From: Hymenobacter sp. YIM 151500-1
GTDB taxonomy: Bacteria; Bacteroidota; Bacteroidia; Cytophagales; Hymenobacteraceae
NCBI RefSeq assembly: GCF_025979885.1
Contig: NZ_CP110139.1
Location: forward strand, 3,363,501 to 3,427,500
Reading direction: 5' to 3'
DNA: 64,000 bases
The position numbers and the translations under genes are program-made. Of the stretch, positions 34,416 to 42,080 are shown piece by piece. Numbering within the stretch: position 1 is the stretch's first letter; every line of letters begins with the position of its first letter. The notes under the pieces were generated by a model, which saw only the letters and a program-made list of their open reading frames with translations, searched no databases and had not been told where the DNA came from.

Positions 34416-34450
34416 AAAGCCCGCTCCGGCTGTCCGGGGCGGGCTTTTCT
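34416..34450. terminator. Terminator after the ArsR-type gene
   Basis: AAAGCCCGC (34416-34424) pairs with GCGGGCTTT (34439-34447), extended by an inner CCGG pair, with TTTT on the plus side. It lies about 31 bp beyond the stop at 34481 and also bounds the repeat region on the right. Confidence 0.75.
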
Positions 34451-34480
34451 GGACCGGTACGGCGCCGGCTAACGCATGCG

Positions 34481-34789
34481 CTACATCGTGTCGCAGCAAT
34501 CCTCCAGCGAGTCGATAACGTCGAGCAGCTTGGGGATAGACAGGGAGTAGTAGATTTTGGTACCTACTTTAAACGAGGACAGCACGCCACGGTCTTTGAG
34601 CGTGATAAGGTGCTGCGAAGCAATGGCCTGGGGCAGATCCAAGGAGCGGTAGATTTCGGTTACCGTCATCTTCTCCTCTTTTCCCAGCAAGTCCACAATG
34701 GCCAAACGCTTGGGGTGGGCCAGTACTTTGAGCATGGCCGCTGCTTTATCAACTTTTTTCGATTCTACGCGCGAAAGCAAGGGTTTCAT
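34481..34789 (-). CDS. ArsR/SmtB-type winged-helix regulator (102 aa)
   Basis: Small DNA-binding regulator. The winged helix runs from LKVLAHPKRLAIVDLL (helix 1) through EIYRSLDLPQAIASQHLITL (recognition helix region) to VGTKIYYSLS (wing). The C-terminal EDCCDTM has two adjacent cysteines that could take part in metal or thiol sensing; the usual alpha-3 metal site (CxC) is missing. It is not next to a transporter, so its targets are unclear. It is divergent from the dehydrogenase at 35069. Confidence 0.88.
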   Translation of the reverse strand: MKPLLSRVESKKVDKAAAMLKVLAHPKRLAIVDLLGKEEKMTVTEIYRSLDLPQAIASQHLITLKDRGVLSSFKVGTKIYYSLSIPKLLDVIDSLEDCCDTM

Positions 34790-35021
34790 ATGTCGTCTGA
34801 CAAGGGTGGTACGAAGGTAGAGGGGGCATCTAGAATATGCGTAGTACGATATTTTACCCCTTCAAAGTTCCTCCCAGCGGGACAATAGCCAAAAAATTTT
34901 ACAAAACAGGGCAATCCGCCCTCCGGCGCCTTTGTACGCAGCTGGGGGTGCAAGAGACAAACTGGACGATGGAAAGGACGCTTCCACTGGCAAACAAACC
35001 TGCCGAAACGGACGGGCTACG

Positions 35022-35029
35022 TACCTTTG
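35022..35029 (+). promoter_or_regulatory. Candidate -7 element of the second dehydrogenase
   Basis: TACCTTTG is a perfect TAnnTTTG match, 40 bp before the start at 35069. No -33 TTG is visible. Confidence 0.5.
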
Positions 35030-35068
35030 GCCCACATTTTCCATCTTTTTCCGTCTACTCTCCCGCTA

Positions 35069-36298
35069 ATGAAAGACCTGCTGGCCACCTTTGAAAACAA
35101 GCGTCCCGAAATCGTTTTTGAGTGGAAAGACGCCGAAACCGAGGCCGAAGGCTGGGTGGTCATCAACTCCCTGCGCGGGGGCGCGGCCGGCGGCGGCACC
35201 CGCATGCGCAAGGGCCTCGACAAGCGCGAAGTGGAAAGCCTGGCCAAAACCATGGAAGTGAAGTTTACCGTTTCGGGCCCGGCCATCGGCGGGGCCAAGT
35301 CGGGCATCAACTTCGACCCCCAGGACCCGCGCCGCCGCGGCGTGCTGGAACGCTGGTACCGGGCCGTAATTCCGCTGCTAAAAAACTACTACGGCACCGG
35401 CGGCGACCTGAACGTGGACGAGATTCACGACGTCATTCCCATCACCGAAGACTACGGCCTGTGGCACCCGCAGGAGGGCATCGTGAACGGGCACTACCGG
35501 GCCACCGAGCCCCAGAAGATTCAGAAGCTGGGCCAACTGCGCCAGGGCGTGGTAAAGGTGCTCGAAGATGCCGCCTACTCCCCCGCCCTCAGCCGCAAGT
35601 ACACCGTGGCCGACCTGATTACGGGCTACGGCGTAGCCGAGGCCGTGCGCCACTACTACGCGCTGTGGGGCAGCCGCCCGGTGCCGGGCAAGCGGGCCGT
35701 GGTGCAGGGCTGGGGCAACGTGGGCGCCGCGGCGGCCTACTACCTGGCCGCCCAGGGTGTGCGCGTGGTGGGCATCATCGACCGGGCCGGGGGGCTGATT
35801 CGGGAAGACGGTTTCTCGCTGGAAGAAATTCGGGACTTGTTCTTGCGGCGCGAAGGCAACGCCCTCACGGCTGATAATCTGCTGCCCTTCGAGGAAGTAA
35901 ACCGCCGCATCTGGTCGGTGGGCGCCGAAATTTTTATTCCGGCGGCGGCCTCGCGCCTGGTGTCGCGCCAGCAGATAGAGCAGCTGGTGGGCGCCGGCCT
36001 GGAGGTGATTAGCTGCGGGGCCAACGTGCCCTTCCAGGACCCGGAAATTTTCTTCGGGCCCACCGGCGAGTTTGCCGACGCCCACGCCTCCGTCATTCCC
36101 GACTTCATTGCCAACTGCGGTATGGCGCGGGTGTTTGCCTACCTGATGGAGTCCGACGCTGAAATCACCGACGAGGCCATTTTCCAGGATACCTCCCGCA
36201 TCATCCGCGCGGCCCTGGAGCGCACCCGCCAGCAAAGCGACTCCTGCACCGGCATTGCCCAAACGTCGTTTGAAATGGCGCTGCGGCAGTTGGTGTAA
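35069..36298 (+). CDS. Glu/Leu/Phe/Val dehydrogenase family protein, second copy (409 aa)
   Basis: NAD(P)-dependent amino acid dehydrogenase superfamily. The substrate domain has GGGTRMRKGL and GPAIGGAKSGINFDP (catalytic-lysine region), the nucleotide domain has GWGNVGAAAAYYLA and a C-terminal ISCGANVPF block. It differs strongly from both gdhA (9077) and leucine dehydrogenase (51709), for example by the insert GDLNVDEIHDVIPITEDYGLW read in parts, so its substrate may differ. The ATG at 35069 (MKDLLATFE) was chosen over 35027 because the latter overlaps the candidate promoter. The stop TAA touches the array at 36299. Confidence 0.85.
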   Translation: MKDLLATFENKRPEIVFEWKDAETEAEGWVVINSLRGGAAGGGTRMRKGLDKREVESLAKTMEVKFTVSGPAIGGAKSGINFDPQDPRRRGVLERWYRAVIPLLKNYYGTGGDLNVDEIHDVIPITEDYGLWHPQEGIVNGHYRATEPQKIQKLGQLRQGVVKVLEDAAYSPALSRKYTVADLITGYGVAEAVRHYYALWGSRPVPGKRAVVQGWGNVGAAAAYYLAAQGVRVVGIIDRAGGLIREDGFSLEEIRDLFLRREGNALTADNLLPFEEVNRRIWSVGAEIFIPAAASRLVSRQQIEQLVGAGLEVISCGANVPFQDPEIFFGPTGEFADAHASVIPDFIANCGMARVFAYLMESDAEITDEAIFQDTSRIIRAALERTRQQSDSCTGIAQTSFEMALRQLV

Positions 36299-36455
36299 AG
36301 GGTCTTAGGGACTTAGGGGCTTGGGGTCTTAGTAACTTAGCTTTGTGCCGAATTGCTTTTTCCCTTTTCATCAGTCTGATTTTGCGAAGAATTAGAACGA
36401 GCACCAAATCCATAGGAAAATCTAAGCCCCTAAGACCCCAAGCCCCTAAGACCCT
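36299..36455. repeat. Inverted GGGNCTTAG arrays, dehydrogenase-mscS gap
   Basis: Left arm 36299-36341 (AGGGTCTTAGGGACTTAGGG and so on) starts at the base after the TAA stop; right arm 36419-36455 is its approximate inverse and ends five bases before the mscS ATG. The spacer is AT-rich (about 77 bp) and may hold the mscS promoter. Same unit family as 12872-13041. Confidence 0.75.
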
Positions 36456-36460
36456 ACCCA

Positions 36461-37600
36461 ATGTCCCTTCAAGAATTTCTCGACTACCGCTTTTTGGGTA
36501 ATGATGTGCGGGCCTATTTGTGGTGCCTGGGCATTCTGCTGTTCGGGTACGTGTTCAAAACTCTGTTTTCGCGGCTGCTGTCCCGGTTGGCGTACCGGTT
36601 TATCGGCAAGCGGACGGAAGGCGTCACGGAGGAGCAGTTTCAGGCCCTGCTGATCCGGCCAGTGTCCGTCGTGGTATTTCTGGTGACGGTGTATCTGGCC
36701 TTTCAGGTGCTGGATTACCCCGTGCGCAGCGCCGAGCTGGGGCACGACGAGCCCTGGCCGCAGGTGGTGCTGTTTCGGCTGTATCAGGTGAGCATCATCT
36801 GGGGCGTGGCCTGGATTGCGCTGCGGCTGGTCGATTTTGCGGTGCTGGTGCTTCAGCGCCGCACCAGTACGGCGGGCGGCTTGCAGGCTGAGCTGGTGCC
36901 CTTCGCCAAAGACCTCGTGAAGGTGCTCATTGTGATTCTGGCCTTCCTGGGCATTTTAGGCAAGGTGTTCAATGTCAACGTGACGGCCCTGATTGGGGGC
37001 CTGGGCATCGGCGGGCTGGCCGTGGCGTTTGCGGCCAAGGAAAGCCTCGAAAACCTGATTGCTTCGTTCACCATCTTCCTCGACCGGCCCTTCGGCGTGG
37101 GCGACCTGGTGACGGTGGGAGGCATTACGGGCACGGTGGAAAAAGTAGGCTTTCGGAGCACGCGCCTGCGCACGGCCGAGAAAAGCTACGTCACCGTGCC
37201 CAACAAAAGCATGATTGACAAGCCCCTGGACAACCTCTCCCTGCGCACGGCCCGGCGCGTAGGCTTCACCCTGGACCTGAGCCACAACACCACCAGCGAA
37301 CAGCTGCGTGCCATCACCGACGAGGCCCGCGCCACCATCCAGGCCCACCCCCTCGTCACCGACGAAGCCCAGGTGAAGTTTGCGGCCCTGACGCCAACAG
37401 CCAAAGAAGTTACCGTGCAGTACTTCATCGAAACGGCCAGCTACGATGAGTACCTCGACGTGAAGGAGGAGCTGAACTACCGCCTGATTGAGCTGGTAGA
37501 AAAGCACGGCGGCTCGTTTGCCAATGCCGGCACCACGGTAGTGCAGCTGGCTAACCCGATGGCCACCACCGCCGGCAACCCCGCGCCCGCCGCCGTGTAG
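36461..37600 (+). CDS. MscS family mechanosensitive ion channel (379 aa)
   Basis: Small-conductance mechanosensitive channel that releases solutes under hypo-osmotic stress. There are about four N-terminal membrane helices; the pore helix region is NVTALIGGLGIGGLAVAFAA, rich in Ala/Gly as in MscS TM3, followed by KESLENLIASFTIFLDRPFGVGDLV and the cytoplasmic beta domain. The tail after residue 365 is Pro/Ala-rich. Its stop codon TAG is the TAG of a REP GTAG tetranucleotide. Confidence 0.92.
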   Translation: MSLQEFLDYRFLGNDVRAYLWCLGILLFGYVFKTLFSRLLSRLAYRFIGKRTEGVTEEQFQALLIRPVSVVVFLVTVYLAFQVLDYPVRSAELGHDEPWPQVVLFRLYQVSIIWGVAWIALRLVDFAVLVLQRRTSTAGGLQAELVPFAKDLVKVLIVILAFLGILGKVFNVNVTALIGGLGIGGLAVAFAAKESLENLIASFTIFLDRPFGVGDLVTVGGITGTVEKVGFRSTRLRTAEKSYVTVPNKSMIDKPLDNLSLRTARRVGFTLDLSHNTTSEQLRAITDEARATIQAHPLVTDEAQVKFAALTPTAKEVTVQYFIETASYDEYLDVKEELNYRLIELVEKHGGSFANAGTTVVQLANPMATTAGNPAPAAV

Positions 37601-37620
37601 GGGCGCGTTGCACGCGCCCG
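37597..37620 (+). repeat. REP element, copy 4 (single)
   Basis: GTAG followed by GGGCGCGTTGCACGCGCCC, a perfect 8-bp stem with a 3-nt loop. It overlaps the mscS stop codon. No inverted partner is found within the following 150 bp. Confidence 0.8.
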
Positions 37621-37750
37621 GCCACCGAACGGCTACATCGGGAGCTTCCCAGGAGAAGTAGCACGCAGTGGTACTTTGCGAGGCACCAGAATGACCCCTG
37701 CCCGGCGTCGTTCCAGTGCCTCCCCAATCACCACTTCGCGTTATATCCAA

Positions 37751-37788
37751 ACACAAAGCCCTGACTGGCACCAGTCAGGGCTTTGTGT
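37751..37788. terminator. Strong bidirectional terminator, 18-bp stem
   Basis: ACACAAAGCCCTGACTGG (37751-37768) is perfectly complementary to 37771-37788, with a 2-nt loop. It lies between the convergent mscS and TerB-like genes and can serve both. Confidence 0.85.
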
Positions 37789-37807
37789 TGAGAATCAGCA
37801 GATAACC

Positions 37808-38713
37808 TTACCGGCCGCCCAGCAGACCACCGAGCAAGCCACCCATGCTGCCGCCGCCCAGCAGACCGCCGAGGCCACCGCCACCGGCGCTGCGCGGCGC
37901 CGAGTGGGGCTGGCCACCCAGGCCGCCGAGAATAGAAACCAAGGAGCCCAGGCCGCCGCTGCCCACGTGCGTGCCTTGCTGCGGATAGTTGCCGTAGGCG
38001 CCGGCCTGCTGGCCACCGCCCATCATGCCACCCAGCAGGCCACCGCCGAGCAACCCGCCCAGCAGACCGCCCAGCGAGCCGCCTCCGCCGCCCATGGCGC
38101 CGCTCATCAGGCCACCCAGGGAGCCACCGCCCATCATGCCGCCCATGGGAGAGCCGCCGCGGTTGCCGCCTACTACTTTTGAAATCACCATCGGGGCCAC
38201 TACGCCCAGCAAGCCGGCCATCAGGGCACTTTTGGGAATGCCGGCGCTTTCCAGCTTGTCGGTGATGCCGCCGAAGAAGCTTTGCTTGGCCGGGTCGTTG
38301 GCATCGTGGGGTACCTTGGCTGCTTGGTCTACTACCTGCTCCAGGGTGTGCGTTTGCTGCTGGCTAATGCCGAGGTAGGCCGCAATTTTGTTCACCATTT
38401 CTTCCTCCGTGTTGGAGTAAGCACCGTCGGCGCGGGCAAAGCTAATCAGGTCGGTTACCAGGGAGAAGCGCAGGTCGCTGGAGCGCAGGGCTTCCAGATT
38501 CTGCTGCACGCTCTGGTTGGTAGCGTCTTTGGCCGCCGACAGCACCTGCTGGGTGGCTCCGCCCGACAGGCCGGCTTGGTGCGCCAGTTGTTGCAGGAAC
38601 TCGATTTCGGCGGCGGAGGCTTCCCGGTCGGCCGAGGCCAGGCTGGCAATAACGCTCAGGTAGGCCGCTTTTTCTTGCTCCGAGTAATTCTGCAGGAGTT
38701 GGGTATCGTTCAT
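37808..38713 (-). CDS. TerB-like protein with Gly/Met-rich C-terminal half (301 aa)
   Basis: The N-terminal part (about 10-135) resembles the helical TerB/DjlA domain: repeated acidic helices such as SLASADREASAAEIEFLQQL and SFARADGAYSNTEEEMVNKI with conserved D/E at metal-like positions. After a hydrophobic patch (about 163-178, LMAGLLGVVAPMVISKVV) the second half is a Gly/Leu/Met-rich low-complexity region with many LGGLLGG repeats, probably aggregation-prone or membrane-associated. The role is unknown; tellurite resistance should not be presumed from the domain alone. Confidence 0.75.
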   Translation of the reverse strand: MNDTQLLQNYSEQEKAAYLSVIASLASADREASAAEIEFLQQLAHQAGLSGGATQQVLSAAKDATNQSVQQNLEALRSSDLRFSLVTDLISFARADGAYSNTEEEMVNKIAAYLGISQQQTHTLEQVVDQAAKVPHDANDPAKQSFFGGITDKLESAGIPKSALMAGLLGVVAPMVISKVVGGNRGGSPMGGMMGGGSLGGLMSGAMGGGGGSLGGLLGGLLGGGLLGGMMGGGQQAGAYGNYPQQGTHVGSGGLGSLVSILGGLGGQPHSAPRSAGGGGLGGLLGGGSMGGLLGGLLGGR

Positions 38714-38850
38714 GGGTGAAGAGAGTTCGGGGGTGGAAAAAAGAATCTGAAGCCCTTAACGCGAAGCTCCTCCTCTAGGTTAGCGCTGTTTTCTGCCCCC
38801 AGCCCGGCCGGCAGCTACCGCCCAAACTTCTCCCGGCGGCCTGACCCGCT

Positions 38851-41394
38851 TCAGAAATCAAAGTACTCGCCGGTCTGCGGCTGGGCCGGCTGCTTTTTCT
38901 CCGGCTTTTTCAGCTCGAATACCTTGCGCGGCGCGGCCGGCGCCGTAGCAGCTGCCGGCGCCGGCCCAGCTGGTGGCAGAGCGGTCCGGGCCACAGCCGT
39001 CCGGGCCGGTGGCTCCGGGGTGGTGGGGCCAGCCGGGCCGGCGCCCCGCTCGTAGCGCACGGCAAAGTCCTGCTCGGTGCCTTGAATGGACAGGCGCAGC
39101 GCCGGGCCGGTGGCGCGGGCCGCCGCGCGGGGCAGCAGGCCCGGCAGCAGCGGAATGCTCACGTGGTAGTCCATCTGCTGGTCGAAGGTATGGGTGCCCG
39201 TAACGCGCAGCAGGGAGGCGGCCCGCACGTTGGAGCGCACCTCCATTTCGGGAATGTACACCGTGCGGCTCTGCACGTACAGGCGGTTTTGCAGCTCCGC
39301 AAACTGCAAATGGCGCAGTGTGGCGCGGCTGGCCACGAAGCTGAGCTTTTGCAGGGGCTCGAAGTTGAGCAGCTCGCCCTGGCGCACGGTGGCGTGCACT
39401 TCGGCCTCCAGCCGGTCGGTCAGGGGGCTCAGGTGCTGGTCGAAGTAGGTGTCCGACTCGGCCGTGGCCGTGAGCGTGCCGCGCAGGTGGCGGGCCGTAA
39501 TAAAGCGCTGGCCAAAGTCCTCAAACACGTAAAACAGGCTGTCGAGGCGCAGTTGCCGGCAGCTGGCTACAGTGGTGGCTTTCAGCAGCGTAGGCTGGCG
39601 CGCATCCAGGGTGCCGCGCAGGCTGGCCTGGCCCCCGGCGGCCGTGAGCGTGAGGCCCGGCGAGCTAAACACCTGCCCGTGCAGACGCAGCGTGCCGCGC
39701 AGGTCGCGCCCGCGCAGGCGGCGGTAGCGCACCCGCCGGGCCGTGGCTTGCAGGTCCAGGGCCACGGTGGGCGGCACCCGCACCCCGCTGCCGGCCCGGC
39801 CCGCCGCATTGCCTGGGCCGCCGCCGGCTCCCGCGGGCTGGTAGAGGTAGAGCAGCTCGTTGAAGTCGAGCACCTGCGAAGCCACCGCAGCCTCCAGGCG
39901 CACCGGCTGCCCCGGCAGCAGCACGGCCCCCAAGCCGTTGCGCAGCGTGCCATTCACCACAAAGTCGGAGCCGCCCACGCGGCCCCGCAGGCTGCGCACG
40001 GCTACATCGTGGCGGTGCAGGGCCAGGGTGCCGGTGAGGGCGGTGAAGGGCTGGCGGAAGTCGCGCAGAAGCAGGTGCACGTTGTGCAGCTCCAATTCGC
40101 CAGCGGCCTGCACCGGCGCCGTAGCCGGCCGGGCCCGGAAGGCCCGCCAGTTGTCGGCGAAGGTGAGGCGCAGGCGGGCGTCGCCGCGGGCTTGGCGCAC
40201 GGCGGCCACCGGGAAGAACTGCACGGCCCGCGCTACGTCCACGTCGGCCTGCAAGTCCAGGCGAAGAAAAGGATTGTCGAGGTTATCGAGCTGCAAGTTG
40301 CCCGCAAACGGCCGCCCGCCCAGCTTTCCGCGCACCCCTTGCAGGCGCAGCGTAGCCGTGCGCGCCGCCCGCGCCGCGCCATTGCCGAAGCTGCCGGTCA
40401 GGAACACGTGCCGCACGGCTTGGCCCGTGGCCGGGTACACAAACGAAGCGTCGCGGCAGCCGAAGCGCAGGGCCACCGCCGGGTTGCGCCGCCCCGACAG
40501 CTCGCCCTGCACCGTGCCGGCAAAGTACACCGCACCCCGGCTCCGATACGCCCCCATGCGCCGGGCAAGGCGGGGCGGCAGCAGCGCCACCACCGACTGC
40601 ACCGTGGTGCGGCGGCCCGCCACCCGCAGATTCAGCTGGGTAGCCCGCCGGTAGTCCACGGTGCCCGCCACCGTGTAGGCCGCCGGCCCCACCCGCACTT
40701 CAGAAGGCTCGATGGTGAGCTGCTGCCCCGGCCGGTCCACGAGCAGGCGGGTGGTCAGGGTTATGTCTTTCTGCTGGAAATAGTCGTCGGAGCCTAGGCG
40801 CACGGTTTGCACGCGGGCGTTGCCCTCGGCCGTAATGGCTACGTGCGCCGGAGTTACGGCCAGCTCGGCGCGCAGCTGGGGCGTGCGCACGGCCACGTGC
40901 TGGCGCCGGCCCGCGTCGTCGTAGCGCACTTCTACCCGTTCGAGCCGAATGTCTTCCAGTTGCAGCCGAAAGGCCTGGTCGGGCGGCGGGGCCGTGGTAT
41001 CGAAGCGCAGGATGTGGTAGTTGGGCCGGCCCTGCGCGTCGAGGCGCACCTGCACGCGGGCGTCGGCCAGCATTACGGCCCGGATGCGGTAGCGCCCGGC
41101 CAGCAGGTCCCAGGCATCGAAGGCGCAGTACAAGCGCCGGGCGCGGGCCAGCTTGGCCGTATCCTGGGGCAGCGAGCCACTGACCACCACGTCGTGCAGC
41201 GTGATGGAGAGGCGCGGAAACTGGTCGAGCACCGACACGTCGAGGCGGCTGGTTTGCACGGGCACGCGCAGGTAGCGGTTCAGTTCCTGCACGAAGCGGG
41301 CCAGCAGACGGTCTTGCCCCAGCCACAGGCCCGCTGCCAGGCCCCCGACCAGCACCACTACGCCCCCTACTATCGTTTTTAGTGTCTGACGCAC
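38851..41394 (-). CDS. AsmA family protein (about 847 aa)
   Basis: AsmA-like proteins are large inner-membrane-anchored, periplasmic beta-rich proteins thought to help phospholipid movement to the outer membrane. Here one N-terminal helix (TIVGGVVVLVGGLAAGLWLG) is followed by the AsmA opening QTSRLDVSVLDQFPRLSITL with VVVSG, then a repetitive beta domain and the AsmA C-terminal region around residues 650-780; the tail is Pro/Ala-rich. The start is uncertain: no ATG is available. GTG at 41394 yields a conventional MRQTLKTIVGG; TTG at 41475 would add 27 residues and include a palindrome (41453-41471). I prefer the GTG. Confidence 0.82.
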   Translation of the reverse strand: MRQTLKTIVGGVVVLVGGLAAGLWLGQDRLLARFVQELNRYLRVPVQTSRLDVSVLDQFPRLSITLHDVVVSGSLPQDTAKLARARRLYCAFDAWDLLAGRYRIRAVMLADARVQVRLDAQGRPNYHILRFDTTAPPPDQAFRLQLEDIRLERVEVRYDDAGRRQHVAVRTPQLRAELAVTPAHVAITAEGNARVQTVRLGSDDYFQQKDITLTTRLLVDRPGQQLTIEPSEVRVGPAAYTVAGTVDYRRATQLNLRVAGRRTTVQSVVALLPPRLARRMGAYRSRGAVYFAGTVQGELSGRRNPAVALRFGCRDASFVYPATGQAVRHVFLTGSFGNGAARAARTATLRLQGVRGKLGGRPFAGNLQLDNLDNPFLRLDLQADVDVARAVQFFPVAAVRQARGDARLRLTFADNWRAFRARPATAPVQAAGELELHNVHLLLRDFRQPFTALTGTLALHRHDVAVRSLRGRVGGSDFVVNGTLRNGLGAVLLPGQPVRLEAAVASQVLDFNELLYLYQPAGAGGGPGNAAGRAGSGVRVPPTVALDLQATARRVRYRRLRGRDLRGTLRLHGQVFSSPGLTLTAAGGQASLRGTLDARQPTLLKATTVASCRQLRLDSLFYVFEDFGQRFITARHLRGTLTATAESDTYFDQHLSPLTDRLEAEVHATVRQGELLNFEPLQKLSFVASRATLRHLQFAELQNRLYVQSRTVYIPEMEVRSNVRAASLLRVTGTHTFDQQMDYHVSIPLLPGLLPRAAARATGPALRLSIQGTEQDFAVRYERGAGPAGPTTPEPPARTAVARTALPPAGPAPAAATAPAAPRKVFELKKPEKKQPAQPQTGEYFDF

Positions 41395-41490
41395 GCGCTT
41401 CTCCTCCGCTGAAATTTCTGAGTGGTAACGAGTTGACCCCGCCAGGGCGTCTGCGGCCGAAATTTCTTCGGCCAAAGATGGCAGAAAGAG

Positions 41491-41521
41491 TTGCGTTTTC
41501 GAAAAGGACCCGCCATATTTG
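41491..41521 (+). promoter_or_regulatory. Promoter of the tRNA-Val pair
   Basis: TTG at 41491-41493, then 20 nt, then CATATTTG at 41514-41521 (one mismatch to TAnnTTTG). The first tRNA begins 24 nt after it. Confidence 0.65.
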
Positions 41522-41544
41522 CCATCCCAAACGGGATACGCCTT

Positions 41545-41619
41545 GGGAGATTAGCTCAGCTGGTTCAGAGCATCTGCCTTACAAGCAGAGGGTCGGCGGT
41601 TCGAACCCGTCATCTCCCA
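41545..41619 (+). tRNA. tRNA-Val (UAC), copy 1
   Basis: A 75-nt cloverleaf: acceptor GGGAGAT / ATCTCCC, anticodon loop CTTACAA with anticodon TAC, T-loop TTCGAAC. CCA is not encoded. It is identical to copy 2, which starts 22 nt downstream. Confidence 0.95.
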
Positions 41620-41641
41620 CTTTTCGTTTTTTTACTTCTTC

Positions 41642-41716
41642 GGGAGATTAGCTCAGCTGGTTCAGAGCATCTGCCTTACAAGCAGAGGGTCGGCGGTTCG
41701 AACCCGTCATCTCCCA
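41642..41716 (+). tRNA. tRNA-Val (UAC), copy 2
   Basis: Base-for-base identical to copy 1 over 75 nt, but followed by a genomic CCA (41717-41719). Both copies are transcribed from the upstream promoter and end at one terminator. Confidence 0.95.
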
Positions 41717-41726
41717 CCATCCCGTT

Positions 41727-41755
41727 AGGACAGCCCAATCAGGCTGTCCTTTTTT
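41727..41755 (+). terminator. Intrinsic terminator of the tRNA-Val operon
   Basis: AGGACAGCC (41727-41735) pairs with GGCTGTCCT (41742-41750), followed by TTTTTG. Classic rho-independent form. Confidence 0.93.
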
Positions 41756-41810
41756 GTTGTGAGTTATGAACGGTGGTGAAAAGCGGCTGTGCTGACGTTG
41801 CAGTAGTATT

Positions 41811-41935
41811 GTCATGCTGAGCCCAGCTTGTCATGCTGAGCTTGCCGAAGCATCTCTACCGCTTCGTCCGCACAATTGAGAGTAGCCAGAGGGAGAGATG
41901 CTTCGACAAGCGGACGCCAGATGGAGCAGGACGGT
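41811..41935. repeat. GTCATGCTGAG-type inverted repeat, copy 2
   Basis: Two direct GTCATGCTGAGC starts on the left (41811 and 41830) and the inverted GAGATGCTTCGACAAG end on the right, which continues into GCGGACGCCAGATGGAGCA. The latter is the reverse complement of the left end of copy 1 at 14086. The rest of the 41756-42080 gap holds nothing I can name. Confidence 0.6.
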
Positions 41936-42080
41936 TAGCATCTAGCGTCAGCACGCAGGATGCTTTGACTTTGGCGGTGCCTACGCGCAGCAGGACAACA
42001 CCTCGGCAACATCAGCATGCGAAACGACTTAGTTGCGGGAGGAATGTTGAATTTAGGGGCTGATTCCTGCTCTTCCCTGC

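Noticed and set aside
37808-38713. TerB-like gene considered as tellurite-resistance determinant
   Set aside because: Only a TerB-like domain is seen; no other ter genes are present and the second half is low-complexity.
39082-40797. A 571-codon plus-strand frame antisense to the AsmA gene
   Set aside because: Gln/His/Arg-rich composition with no motif; mirror of real minus-strand coding.
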